A DNA stretch of 64,000 bases from Neisseria canis. Lineage in GTDB: Bacteria > Pseudomonadota > Gammaproteobacteria > Burkholderiales > Neisseriaceae. The notes beneath the pieces are model-generated. The model ran no database searches and was not told the DNA's origin. It saw only the letters and a program-made list of their open reading frames with translations. Each line of letters begins with the position of its first letter. Position 1 is the stretch's first letter. Of the stretch, positions 9,439 to 19,037 are shown in pieces. The DNA lies in contig NZ_LR134313.1 in the NCBI RefSeq assembly GCF_900636765.1, positions 372,001 to 436,000 of the forward strand, written 5' to 3'. Position numbers and translations under genes: made by a program.

Positions 9439-9804
9439 CTAGCGGATACCTTGTTGAAGTAAATCCTGATAGCCTCCGTGGTTGGTAACATCCGTGTAGC
9501 CCAGCTCTTTCAATTGCTTCACCGCAACTTCGGCACGGCGGCCGCTGCGGCAGTAAAGATGGATGGGAGCCTGTTTGTCGGGGATAACGCGGTGAATCTG
9601 CCCGGAGATTTGGTCAACCGGTATGTTGAGCGCGCCCTGGATATTGCCGGTTGCAAACTCTTCCGGCGTGCGCACGTCAATCCAAATGCCTTTTGCTTTT
9701 ACTGCCTGCCCCGCCGTTGCTGCGGTTACCTGCCCCGTTTTAGTGTGTGTTCCGGCAAAAACCAATAAAGCCGATACTGTTAAGATAGTCAGCAGCCACT
9801 TCAC
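9439..9804 (-). CDS. Exported rhodanese-like sulfurtransferase (PspE type)
   Basis: 121 residues from a GTG at 9802-9804 preceded by an AAGGAG ribosome site six bases away; a longer ATG frame (9852) has no such site. The N-terminus VKWLLTILTVSALLVFAG is a signal or membrane segment. A single rhodanese domain follows, with DVRTPEEFATGNIQGALNIP and the active-site loop CRSGRRAEVA, whose Cys would carry the persulfide. Periplasmic single-domain rhodaneses of this type are similar to PspE; the physiological sulfur acceptor is not known. Confidence 0.83.
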   Translation of the reverse strand: MKWLLTILTVSALLVFAGTHTKTGQVTAATAGQAVKAKGIWIDVRTPEEFATGNIQGALNIPVDQISGQIHRVIPDKQAPIHLYCRSGRRAEVAVKQLKELGYTDVTNHGGYQDLLQQGIR

Positions 9805-9891
9805 TGTCTGCTCCTTAGAGTGTGTTTTGGAAAGTTTGAATGGTAAAACCAAAACGCCGGAAAATCAAAATCTGTTTGCTCCAAACCGCCA

Positions 9892-9919
9892 TGCCTGTCT
9901 GAATTTTTTCAGACAGGCA
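9892..9919. terminator. Inverted TG-DUS pair between rhodanese gene and sstT
   Basis: TGCCTGTCTGAA (9892-9903) and its complement (9908-9919) sit in the divergent gap upstream of both genes, so here it is more an uptake signal than a terminator. Confidence 0.5.
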
Positions 9920-9998
9920 TTTACTTTACGGATAATTATGTTTTATTTACAATAGCATCTTAATCTTTACATTCGTTATAACTCAACAAGGAGCGGTT

Positions 9999-11246
9999 AT
10001 GGCTACCGGAAATCCTGTTATTGATGCTGTCAACCGCGTCGGCCTGGTTCAGCAGATTATTATCGGTTTGTTGTTCGGCGTGGGCTTGGGCTATCTGGCC
10101 AACCCGGATGTCGGCATCCTTCCTGCATCTTCCGTGCCTTTGCTGTCGCTTTTGGGCAGCATGTTTGTCGGTGCACTCAAAGCAGTTGCGCCGATTTTGG
10201 TGTTTGTGTTGGTTACCGCCGCCATCGCCAGCCATCAAAAAGGGCGTGAAGCGCACGTTAAACCGATTTTGATGCTTTATATTATCGGCACGTTCAGCGC
10301 AGCCGTGGTGGCCGTGGCCGCCAGCTTCCTGTTTCCGAGCGAAATTGCGCTGGTTCAGAAAGAAATATCGAATACGCCGCCGGCAGGCATCGGAGAAGTG
10401 TTGAAAACCCTCTTGATGAATTTGGTGGCCAACCCGATCAGCGCAGTTGCCAATGCCAATTATGTAGGCATTCTGATGTGGGCTTTGCTGCTGGGATTTG
10501 CCCTGCGTCATGCGGTGGAAAGCACGCGTGTGATGATTGCAGATTTGGCTTCCGCCGTTTCCAAAATCGTGGGCTGGGTTATCCGCTTCGCACCTATCGG
10601 CATCTTCGGCCTGGTTGCCGAAATGGTTGCCACTTCGGGCATCGACGGCTTACTCAGCTATATCAGGGTGTTGGCGGTATTGGTTTTATGTATGCTGTTT
10701 ATCGCATTGGTCGTGAACCCGATTATCGTTTGGTGGAAAATCCGCAGAAACCCCTATCCGCTCGTATTTACCTGCTTGCGCGAAAGCGGCATCACGGCAT
10801 TTTTCACACGCTCTTCCGCCGCCAATATTCCGATCAACATGGCCTTGTGCAAAAAACTGAACCTGCATGAAGACACTTATTCCGTGTCCATTCCATTAGG
10901 CGCAGCCATCAACATGGCCGGCGCGGCAATCACGATTACCGTATTGTCGCTGGCTGCGGCACATACGCAAGGTGTTCAGGTCGATTTCATGACCGCCCTC
11001 TTGCTTAGCCTGGTTGCCACCGTCAGCGCATGCGGCGCTTCCGGTGTGGCCGGGGGTTCTCTTCTGCTGATTCCGCTGGCATGCAACCTGTTGGGCATTT
11101 CCAATGATATAGCCATGCAGGTTGTGGGCGTGGGCTTTGCCATCGGCGTGGTGCAGGATTCCTGCGAAACTGCGCTCAATTCCTCTACCGACGTGCTGTT
11201 CACAGCCGCCGCCGACATGGGCCGCCAACGCACAGGCGAGCTTTGA
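9999..11246 (+). CDS. sstT: Serine/threonine:Na+ symporter SstT
   Basis: 415 residues, close to the family length. A dicarboxylate/amino acid:cation symporter (DAACS) in the inner membrane that imports serine and threonine with sodium. Visible features are about eight membrane helices with re-entrant loops, the serine-rich [10 protein letters not shown] motif near residue 270, and the [11 protein letters not shown] and [17 protein letters not shown] regions. The ATG at 9999 follows AAGGAGCGGTT. The C-terminal [18 protein letters not shown] motif is typical of SstT. Confidence 0.93.
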   Translation: MATGNPVIDAVNRVGLVQQIIIGLLFGVGLGYLANPDVGILPASSVPLLSLLGSMFVGALKAVAPILVFVLVTAAIASHQKGREAHVKPILMLYIIGTFSAAVVAVAASFLFPSEIALVQKEISNTPPAGIGEVLKTLLMNLVANPISAVANANYVGILMWALLLGFALRHAVESTRVMIADLASAVSKIVGWVIRFAPIGIFGLVAEMVATSGIDGLLSYIRVLAVLVLCMLFIALVVNPIIVWWKIRRNPYPLVFTCLRESGITAFFTRSSAANIPINMALCKKLNLHEDTYSVSIPLGAAINMAGAAITITVLSLAAAHTQGVQVDFMTALLLSLVATVSACGASGVAGGSLLLIPLACNLLGISNDIAMQVVGVGFAIGVVQDSCETALNSSTDVLFTAAADMGRQRTGEL

Positions 11247-11291
11247 TTAAGCCTTCAAGCTGTAATACTATTTAAAATCCGGCAACACAAA

Positions 11292-11321
11292 TGCCTGTCT
11301 GAAAAGGTTTTCAGACAGGCA
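11292..11321. terminator. Inverted TG-DUS pair after sstT
   Basis: TGCCTGTCTGAA (11292-11303) and its complement (11310-11321) form a stem 45 nt after the sstT stop. Confidence 0.65.
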
Positions 11322-11372
11322 TTTGTAGTTTTGCATCAACCAAAAAAGAGCAATATCAACATTTTACTTTAG

Positions 11373-12473
<1,101 letters not shown>

Positions 12474-12581
12474 GGCAGCCGGCAAACCGGGCAGCGCACC
12501 TGCCCCCTGCCGATATTTCATCTATATTATTAAGCAAATAATTATTTAAATTTATAGTTAACTTATAGAAAGACAATAATT

Positions 12582-14168
12582 ATGTTCTCACCCACATTTG
12601 ACCCGCTGGGCAACATCTGGCTTTCCGCCGCTGTTGCCTCCGTGCCGATTATCCTTTTCCTGCTCGGCCTGACCGTGTTGAAAATGAAAGGCATCCATGC
12701 CGCCCTGCTCACGCTGGTGGTGACTTTGATTCTTTCGTTTTTTCCGTTTGCCCTGCCTGCCGATGTGGCGCTGGCTTCCGTGGTGCAAGGAATTGTGCAA
12801 GGGATGTGGCCTATCGGCTATATCATCATCATGGCGGTTTGGCTCTACAAGCTCACGGTAGCCTCCGGCAAATTTGAAGTGATCAAAGGCAGCCTCGCCA
12901 TGATTTCGCCCGACCAACGCATCCAGCTGCTGCTGATTGCTTTCTGCTTCGGTGCGTTTCTCGAAGGCGCGGCAGGATTCGGCGTACCGATCGCCATCTG
13001 CGGCGTGATGTTGGCCGCATTGGGCTTCAACCCTTTACAGGCGGCAATGTTGTGTTTGATTGCCAACGCAGCCTCCGGCGCATTCGGAGCCATCGGTATT
13101 CCGGTTGCCATCATCGATACTTTCCATTTGGAAGGCGTAACCGCGATGGACGTATCCAAAGCCACCAACACCACTTTGCCTTTTATCGCCGCGAGCGTGC
13201 CGTTTTTGCTGGTGTGGATTATCGACGGCTTCAAAGGCATCAAAGAAACCCTGCCTGCACTCTTGGTTACTTCCGGCGTGTTTACCGCAGGCCAAATGGC
13301 GGTTACTTACTTTGTCGGTCCCGAGCTGGCGGACATTCTGCCACCCCTGCTCTCTTTAATCGCACTGGCCGCTTTGTCAACCAAATGGCAGCCGAAAAAC
13401 ATTTTCCGCATCGTGCCTGAAGACAAAGACGACACCACCCGCCATTCGTTCGGCGCCATCATTTCCGCCTGGTCGCCGTTTTACATCCTCAGCGCGTTTG
13501 TGATTGTGTGGAGCCTGCCGTTTTTCAAAGCCCTGTTCAAACCGGGTGCACCGCTCGACTTTACCAATCTGGGCTGGACTTTGGCCGCCGCAGGCGAACA
13601 AAAAATCACCGTAGGTTTAGGTTTGATCAACTCAACCGGCACCGCCATTCTGCTGGCCGTGATTGCCACCATTCTGGTTTCCGGCAAATCTCTCGGCATG
13701 GCGCGCGCAATGGCCGATTTAAAGAAAACCTGCAAAGAATTGTGGCTTTCCATCGCCACCATCTGCTTCATTCTTGCCATTGCCAAGCTCACCACCTACA
13801 CCGGTATGACTAAAGCATTGGCCGAAGCCGTGGCCGTAACCGGCGGCGTATTCCCGCTGCTCTCTCCTGTGTTGGGCTGGATCGGCGTGTTTATGACCGG
13901 TTCCGTAGTCAACAACAACACCCTGTTTGCCCCCGTGCAATCTATTGTGGCGCAACATCTGCACATCGACCCCGCCCTTCTGGTGCAGGCCAATACCGCA
14001 GGCGGCACGATGGCCAAGCTGGTGTCGCCGCAATCTATCGCCATTGCCACCGCCGCCGTAGGTAAAGCAGGTCAAGAGTCCACCTTATTGAAAATGACCT
14101 TGAAATACAGCATCGGCTTGCTGGTGTTTGTGTGTATCTGGACATTTATTCTGGCCTCCCTCCTTTAA
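12582..14168 (+). CDS. lctP: L-lactate permease (LctP/LldP family)
   Basis: 528 residues with about 12-14 hydrophobic segments across the whole length. Family landmarks include FCFGAFLEGAAGFGVPIAICG near residue 125, NAASGAFGAIGIPV and NNTLFAPVQ near the C-terminus. It is an inner-membrane lactate/H+ symporter. It follows ldh directly, with an AT-rich 108-nt gap that could carry its own promoter. N. meningitidis is known to import lactate through this family; the coupling to an NAD-dependent dehydrogenase gene is what differs here. Confidence 0.92.
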   Translation: MFSPTFDPLGNIWLSAAVASVPIILFLLGLTVLKMKGIHAALLTLVVTLILSFFPFALPADVALASVVQGIVQGMWPIGYIIIMAVWLYKLTVASGKFEVIKGSLAMISPDQRIQLLLIAFCFGAFLEGAAGFGVPIAICGVMLAALGFNPLQAAMLCLIANAASGAFGAIGIPVAIIDTFHLEGVTAMDVSKATNTTLPFIAASVPFLLVWIIDGFKGIKETLPALLVTSGVFTAGQMAVTYFVGPELADILPPLLSLIALAALSTKWQPKNIFRIVPEDKDDTTRHSFGAIISAWSPFYILSAFVIVWSLPFFKALFKPGAPLDFTNLGWTLAAAGEQKITVGLGLINSTGTAILLAVIATILVSGKSLGMARAMADLKKTCKELWLSIATICFILAIAKLTTYTGMTKALAEAVAVTGGVFPLLSPVLGWIGVFMTGSVVNNNTLFAPVQSIVAQHLHIDPALLVQANTAGGTMAKLVSPQSIAIATAAVGKAGQESTLLKMTLKYSIGLLVFVCIWTFILASLL

Positions 14169-14186
14169 GCAAGCCGCAAACCGAAA

Positions 14187-14213
14187 TGCCTGTCTGAATG
14201 TTTCAGACAGGCA
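14187..14213. terminator. Inverted TG-DUS pair after lactate permease gene
   Basis: TGCCTGTCTGAA (14187-14198), complement (14202-14213) and a following T-run (GCATTTTTC) form a convincing intrinsic terminator 18 nt after the stop. Confidence 0.75.
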
Positions 14214-14341
14214 TTTTTCACACCGGCGCAGCCTACAGCCTCTTGCACGGATTTTCAGCCACACGGCTATATAAAACCCAAATTTACATAAGATTTCGCT
14301 ATAATCGCGCAAAATTCAACCACGATAAACCGCACAATCTA

Positions 14342-15040
14342 ATGAAAAAAACCGTTTTACTTTCCGCAGGTTTGCTGAGCCTGCTGTTTACCCAGCAAAG
14401 CTTTGCCCGAACCAACTACATCTGCCAACTAAACGGCAAAGCAGTGTACACCACACAAAGAATCAACAACACCTGCCAAGTTTCCGAAATGAACGGTATT
14501 TCCGAAGAAACCGTATCCGTGGAGCGAACCTCCACGCCCAGCATGGCGGAAATCATGGGCAAAACCCCGCATACCATCGCCTTAAACACCCGTGTCGAAC
14601 TATACGGCGAACCCTCTTTCAACTTCACCAACCTCAACGAAAGCGACCAAATCGCCCACATTTGGGAAAAAGAGCAGTTCGGCTCCTATGACGACATCAA
14701 AATCATGCCCCGCGCCGACATCGAAAAACCGGCCGACATGAACATAAAAATCCGCAACCAGCCGACAGACAAAACCAAAATACCCGCATCCCGCTCGGTG
14801 CAGGCCAACACCCGACTGCCGGCCAACTACCAACCCCTGCCGCCGCCCAAACCCAAGCTGACACGCAAGCAGATTCTGCAACGCGAAATCGCCAGCGAGC
14901 AGGCCGCTTTGGTAAGAGCGCAGGCACAGCTCGCCAACGCCCGCAAATCCGGCAGCAACACCGGCCCGTTGGAGCAAACCGTGCGCGACCGCCAAGCCAA
15001 CGTGCGCGCGCTGCAAAATGAATTGAAGCGCCAACGCTAA
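14342..15040 (+). CDS. Exported protein of unknown function (DUF4124-like N-terminus)
   Basis: 232 residues. The signal peptide MKKTVLLSAGLLSLLFTQQSFA is followed by a short cysteine-pair segment (YICQLNGKAVYTTQRINNTCQ) that recalls DUF4124 domains. The middle is proline-rich (NYQPLPPPKPKLTRKQ) and the last 55 residues are a charged coiled coil (QREIASEQAALVRAQAQLANARK...LQNELKRQR). It is probably periplasmic. The start at 14342 was chosen for the signal peptide; the open frame extends upstream to 14198. It stands alone before metE, with a DUS terminator after it. I do not recognise a function. Confidence 0.75.
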   Translation: MKKTVLLSAGLLSLLFTQQSFARTNYICQLNGKAVYTTQRINNTCQVSEMNGISEETVSVERTSTPSMAEIMGKTPHTIALNTRVELYGEPSFNFTNLNESDQIAHIWEKEQFGSYDDIKIMPRADIEKPADMNIKIRNQPTDKTKIPASRSVQANTRLPANYQPLPPPKPKLTRKQILQREIASEQAALVRAQAQLANARKSGSNTGPLEQTVRDRQANVRALQNELKRQR

Positions 15041-15059
15041 ACCGTTTGCCGCTGAAAAA

Positions 15060-15086
15060 TGCCTGTCTGAACGTTTCAGACAGGCA
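15060..15086. terminator. Inverted TG-DUS pair before metE
   Basis: TGCCTGTCTGAA (15060-15071) and complement (15075-15086) with a trailing TTCTTTATTT form a terminator 20 nt after the exported-protein gene. Confidence 0.7.
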
Positions 15087-15187
15087 TTCTTTATTTGGCT
15101 GTAAAAATTCCGTTCCCCATTTCCGCCGCAAACACAAACATTAAAAACATTCATGTTGCCATGCAAATAACTCGTTTGCGCCTTGCC

Positions 15188-15200
15188 CGAAAAACCTTCA
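15188..15200. promoter_or_regulatory. MetR-like box upstream of metE
   Basis: CGAAAAACCTTCA fits the MetR consensus TGAA-N5-TTCA with one mismatch and lies 55 nt before the metE ATG. A perfect match, TGAACACATTTCA, lies at 15256-15268 but overlaps the first codons and may be coding coincidence. Confidence 0.35.
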
Positions 15201-15254
15201 AGATACGACCATCCGAATAAGCATCCGCAATTGATTTAACAACAGGAGTTGAAC

Positions 15255-17531
15255 ATGAACACATTTCATCTATCCGGCTACCCGCGCATCGGTGCGAAGC
15301 GCGAGCTGAAATTTGCCGTAGAAGCCTTTTGGAAAGGCGCGAAAAGCGAAGCCGAGCTGCAAGAAGTTGCCGCCGAAATCCGCCGCATGAACTGGACCAC
15401 CCAAAAAGCCGCCGGTGCCGATTTGCTGCCCGTAGGCGATTTTTCTTTTTACGACCACGTTTTAGACCTGCTCTGCACTTTGGGCGCGATTCCTAAGCGT
15501 TTCGGTTTCGACGCGGCCAACCTGAGCCTGCCCGAATACTTCCAATTGGCGCGCGGCAACGCCACCCAGTTTGCGATGGAAATGACCAAGTGGTTCGACA
15601 CCAACTACCACTACATCGTACCCGAATGGCACGCCGACACCGAATTTAAAGTCAACGCCAAAAACCTGATTGCCCAAATCAAAGAAGCCAAAGCACAAGG
15701 CCACGACATCAAGCCCACGCTGGTCGGCCCCGTTACCCTGCTGTGGTTGGGTAAAGCCAAAGACGACAACTTCAAACGCATCAACCTGCTGCCCAAGCTG
15801 CTGCCCGCTTACGCACAACTGTTGCGCGAACTGGCCGCCGAAGGTGTAGATTGGATTCAGATCGACGAGCCGATTCTCTCTGCCGACGCCGATGCCAACT
15901 GGATCAAAGCCGTTGAAACCGCTTACAAAGAATTTGCCAACACCGGCGTGCGCATCATCATCGGCACCTACTTCGCCTCTGCCGCCGAACACCTCAACCT
16001 GCTCAAAGCCCTGCCCGTTCACGGCGTACACATCGACTGCGTGCGCGCACCCGAGCAGCTCTCCGTGTTTGCCGATGCCTGGCCGGAAAACAAAGTATTG
16101 TCGGTCGGCCTGATTGACGGCCGCAACGTATGGCGCGCCAACTTGAGCAAAGTGATCGACACGCTGAAACCCGTTCAAGACAAACTGGGCAACAACCTGT
16201 GGATCGCTCCGAGCTGCTCGCTGCTGCACAGCCCGCAAGACTTGGCCGTAGAAGAAAAACTCGATGCCGAAATCAAAAACTGGATGGCTTTCGCCGCCCA
16301 AAAACTGGTTGAACTGGGCGTAGTGAAACAAGCCTTGGTACACGGCAAAGACAGCGTAAAAGAAGCCATTGCCGCTTCCGATGCCGCCGCTGCCGACCGC
16401 GCCACCAACAAAAAAATCCACAACGATGCCGTTAAAGCCCGCGTGGCCAATCTGCCCGAAGGTGCCGACCAACGCAAATCACCGTTTGCCGAGCGCATCA
16501 AAGCGCAACAGGCTTGGATGAACCTGCCCGTATTGCCCACCACCACCATCGGCTCGTTCCCGCAAACCACCGAAATCCGCCAAGCGCGCGCCGCCTTCAA
16601 AAAAGGCGAACTCTCCGCAGCCGATTACGATGCCGCGATGAAAAAAGAAATCGCCTACTGCGTGGAAGTACAGGAAAAACTGGAACTCGACGTGCCCGTA
16701 CACGGCGAAGCCGAGCGTAACGACATGGTGGAATACTTCGGCGAACAACTGGCCGGCTACTGCTTCACCCAATTCGGCTGGGTACAAAGCTACGGCTCGC
16801 GCTGCGTGAAACCGCCCATCATCTTCGGCGACGTATCGCGCCCCGAACCGATGACCGTTTACTGGTCTGCCTACGCGCAAACCCTGACCAAACGCCCGAT
16901 GAAAGGCATGCTCACCGGCCCGGTAACCATGTACAAATGGTCGTTTGTGCGCGACGACATTCCGTTGAGCGAAGTGGCCAAACAAATCGCCTTGGCCTTG
17001 AACGACGAAGTGTTGGATTTGGAAAAAGCCGGCATCAAAGTGATTCAGATCGACGAACCGGCCATCCGCGAAGCCATGCCGCTGAAAAAAGCCCAATGGG
17101 ACGAATTTTTGGCTTGGGCGTGCGAAGCCTTCCGTTTGAGCAGCACCGGCGCGGAAGACAGCACCCAAATCCACACCCACATGTGCTATTCCGAGTTTAA
17201 CGACATCCTGCCCGCCATCGCCTCTATGGATGCCGACGTAATTACCATCGAAACATCTCGTTCCGACATGGAATTGCTCACCGCGTTCGGCGACTTCAAA
17301 TACCCGAACGACATCGGCCCCGGCGTGTACGACATCCACAGCCCGCGCGTACCGACTGCCGCCGAAGTGGAAAAACTGCTGCGCAAAGCCATGGAAGTGG
17401 TACCGGTCGAGCGCTTGTGGGTCAACCCCGACTGCGGCCTGAAAACCCGCGGCTGGAAAGAAACCATCGAGCAGCTTGAAGTGATGATGGAAGTAACCAA
17501 AAAACTGCGTGGCGAATTAGCCGCCAAATAA
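15255..17531 (+). CDS. metE: Cobalamin-independent methionine synthase MetE
   Basis: 758 residues, the standard MetE length. It moves a methyl group from 5-methyltetrahydropteroyl-triglutamate to homocysteine. Both barrels are present: the N-terminal half (about 1-390) and the catalytic C-terminal half beginning at [12 protein letters not shown]. Zinc ligands are seen in [13 protein letters not shown] and in [12 protein letters not shown], with the intervening Glu in [12 protein letters not shown]. The frame also opens at a TTG (15249), but AGGAG at 15244 is best spaced for the ATG at 15255. The likely regulator MetR is encoded 30 kb away at 46764-47717. Confidence 0.97.
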   Translation: MNTFHLSGYPRIGAKRELKFAVEAFWKGAKSEAELQEVAAEIRRMNWTTQKAAGADLLPVGDFSFYDHVLDLLCTLGAIPKRFGFDAANLSLPEYFQLARGNATQFAMEMTKWFDTNYHYIVPEWHADTEFKVNAKNLIAQIKEAKAQGHDIKPTLVGPVTLLWLGKAKDDNFKRINLLPKLLPAYAQLLRELAAEGVDWIQIDEPILSADADANWIKAVETAYKEFANTGVRIIIGTYFASAAEHLNLLKALPVHGVHIDCVRAPEQLSVFADAWPENKVLSVGLIDGRNVWRANLSKVIDTLKPVQDKLGNNLWIAPSCSLLHSPQDLAVEEKLDAEIKNWMAFAAQKLVELGVVKQALVHGKDSVKEAIAASDAAAADRATNKKIHNDAVKARVANLPEGADQRKSPFAERIKAQQAWMNLPVLPTTTIGSFPQTTEIRQARAAFKKGELSAADYDAAMKKEIAYCVEVQEKLELDVPVHGEAERNDMVEYFGEQLAGYCFTQFGWVQSYGSRCVKPPIIFGDVSRPEPMTVYWSAYAQTLTKRPMKGMLTGPVTMYKWSFVRDDIPLSEVAKQIALALNDEVLDLEKAGIKVIQIDEPAIREAMPLKKAQWDEFLAWACEAFRLSSTGAEDSTQIHTHMCYSEFNDILPAIASMDADVITIETSRSDMELLTAFGDFKYPNDIGPGVYDIHSPRVPTAAEVEKLLRKAMEVVPVERLWVNPDCGLKTRGWKETIEQLEVMMEVTKKLRGELAAK

Positions 17532-17558
17532 AGCCGAGTCTGTGAAATAGAGAAATAA

Positions 17559-17587
17559 TGCCTGTCTGAAATGTTTTCAGACAGGCA
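17559..17587. terminator. Inverted TG-DUS pair after metE
   Basis: TGCCTGTCTGAA (17559-17570), complement (17576-17587) and a following TTTTTAG form a terminator 27 nt after metE. Confidence 0.75.
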
Positions 17588-17766
17588 TTTTTAGTGTAAT
17601 AGTCAAAATCAATATGCGTAAATTGTTCGGCTTCTTTACTGCGTCCGCTTTGTCCGTCGGTGCCGCAGAACGGAACGGGATTTTCAGGGGAATAAAACCG
17701 TACGGTTATAAAGTGCAAGCTGCAATTCACCTGAAACGGGGAAGATTTACGAAAAGCATGCTGTCA
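17588..17766. other. Intergenic segment with a doubtful 53-codon open frame
   Basis: Within the 410-bp gap between metE and the MAPEG gene, this part holds no recognised gene. An ATG at 17614 opens 53 codons starting MRKLFGFFTASALSVGAA, which resembles a signal peptide, but no ribosome site precedes it and its last codons and stop come from the adjacent MITE. It may be a gene remnant. Confidence 0.3.
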
Positions 17767-17860
17767 TATAGTTAAAAAACTTAATTTTAGTAGCATCTCC
17801 GTCATACTCGGGCTTGACCCGAGTATGAAGAACGTACTATTTTTAAGTTGATCCACTATA
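17767..17860. mobile_element. MITE-like element, 94 bp, one palindromic core
   Basis: The left end reads TATAGTTAAAAAACTTAA and the right end AAGTTGATCCACTATA. The centre is CATACTCGGGCTTGACCCG followed by AGTATG, a perfect palindrome arm pair. The ends resemble Correia terminal repeats, but the interior is unrelated to CREE. Other copies are at 20520, 22266, 25671, 44241, 45193 and 47961. Confidence 0.75.
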
Positions 17861-17897
17861 TATATATATCGGTGTTGAATTGGTTCACCATAGAAAA

Positions 17898-17927
17898 TGC
17901 CTGTCTGAAAACTTTTTCAGGCAGGCA
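17898..17927. terminator. Imperfect inverted DUS pair after the MAPEG gene
   Basis: TGCCTGTCTGAA (17898-17909) and TTCAGGCAGGCA (one mismatch, 17916-17927) lie 15 nt beyond the stop of the minus-strand gene at 17942. Confidence 0.6.
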
Positions 17928-17941
17928 TTTCACAATAACAA

Positions 17942-18322
17942 TCAAGCCTCAAACACGGCGCCAATCAAACCGGCGATAATCAACACAAAGGAAGGAATCA
18001 CGGTCAGCAGAAAACCGATTGCGCGGCTGTTCGGGTCGGCTCTGTAAGCCCGCCAATACACAAAACGACCCACCAGATACACCACGCCGGTCAGCGCGAC
18101 AAAGCCTTCAGACCAATAAACGGCGGCAATAAACAGCGCGGGCAGAAACACCACCAGCTGTTCCAATGTGTTTTGCTGGATACGCAGGGCACGTTCGAAA
18201 TGCTCGTTGCCCGAAACCGCAGGCGCGTGGATGCCGTATTTGGATCGGGCGCGCCCAACCATAAATCCGAAGAAAAAATACTGAATCAACGCGAGTATGG
18301 CGACGATGTGGATCAAGTTCAT
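17942..18322 (-). CDS. MAPEG family membrane protein
   Basis: 126 residues with four hydrophobic helices. The family pattern ERALRIQQNTLEQLVVFLPALF (about 43-64) and the GRFVYWRAYRADPNSRAIGF motif are clear. MAPEG proteins are small inner-membrane proteins; eukaryotic members handle glutathione or eicosanoids, while bacterial members such as this have no firm substrate. It lies alone between two DUS signals, upstream of no obvious partner. Confidence 0.85.
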   Translation of the reverse strand: MNLIHIVAILALIQYFFFGFMVGRARSKYGIHAPAVSGNEHFERALRIQQNTLEQLVVFLPALFIAAVYWSEGFVALTGVVYLVGRFVYWRAYRADPNSRAIGFLLTVIPSFVLIIAGLIGAVFEA

Positions 18323-18351
18323 AACACTCCTCCTGTTGGGTTGAAATCAGT

Positions 18352-18371
18352 TTCAGACAGGCCTGTCTGAA
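18352..18371. repeat. Two DUS cores fused into a perfect 20-bp palindrome
   Basis: TTCAGACAGG runs directly into CCTGTCTGAA with no loop. It lies 6 nt from the stop of the cytochrome c' gene at 18378 and upstream of the MAPEG gene. Confidence 0.8.
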
Positions 18372-18377
18372 AGCCGT

Positions 18378-18815
18378 TTACTGCCTGAAGCCCTGATGGC
18401 AGGCTTTGCAGCTTTGGCCTAGTTGGCCGAAAGCGGTTTTAACCGCATCGTAGCTGCCGCTTTGTGCGGCTTTATCCAAAGCCGATGCGGCTGCGTTGAA
18501 ACGCTTGATTGCGGCTTGAAACTCCTGCGGTTTGCGCCAAACATCGGCAGAGGCATCGGAACCTGCACCGTCGCTGCCGGCATTGTAATGCTGCCAAGGC
18601 TCATTGGCGGTCGCTTTCAATTGCGCGGCCAATGCGGCAAACGATTCGGCAGGGAAAGAGGCTGCATCGTGTTTTTTCAAAAGGCCGCCCATTTTTTTAT
18701 TCAGGCCGCTCCATTCTTTCATGTATTGTTGGCGCGCTTTAATGTCACCGGCATCGGCATGTACCAAACCGGCAAGCAGGCAGAAACATAATGTGGTTAG
18801 AAAATGTTTTTTCAT
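18378..18815 (-). CDS. cycP: Cytochrome c'
   Basis: 145 residues from the ATG at 18813-18815, which starts a signal peptide (MKKHFLTTLCFCLLAGLVHA). The single heme site CKACH lies at the extreme C-terminus (QSCKACHQGFRQ), as in class II cytochromes c', and the rest is predicted as a four-helix bundle. The longer open frame to 18926 lacks a signal. In N. meningitidis cytochrome c' (CycP) protects against nitric oxide in the periplasm. That role is inferred by family. Confidence 0.9.
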   Translation of the reverse strand: MKKHFLTTLCFCLLAGLVHADAGDIKARQQYMKEWSGLNKKMGGLLKKHDAASFPAESFAALAAQLKATANEPWQHYNAGSDGAGSDASADVWRKPQEFQAAIKRFNAAASALDKAAQSGSYDAVKTAFGQLGQSCKACHQGFRQ

Positions 18816-18976
18816 GGTGTGTCCTGTTATTTTATTGTTGGTAGCGGCTGAAGAATACGCCAACTCAAAGCCAGCGTCCAGCTTTGGTGGGAATCTTGCG
18901 GAAGTTGGAATCGGAATATATGGCAAATAAACTGTATTTCTGCTACGGCGTTGTGCGCTACACAGATATGCATAAA

Positions 18977-19006
18977 TGCCTGTCTGAAAACTTTTTCAGA
19001 CAGGCA
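18977..19006. terminator. Inverted TG-DUS pair after the symporter gene
   Basis: TGCCTGTCTGAA (18977-18988) and complement (18995-19006) form a stem 32 nt beyond the stop of the minus-strand symporter gene, the probable end of the hydroxyproline transcript. Confidence 0.65.
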
Positions 19007-19037
19007 TTCTTCACTCATCTACCCTAACGGCGCAAAC

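Noticed and set aside
15256..15268. Perfect MetR consensus TGAACACATTTCA over the metE start
   Set aside because: It is made of codons 1-5 of metE (MNTFH) and lies downstream of any promoter; kept only as a note beside the upstream one-mismatch box.
15462..16472. A 336-codon open frame opposite metE
   Set aside because: Antisense shadow; low-complexity Gly/Phe/Val composition typical of mirror frames in this GC range.
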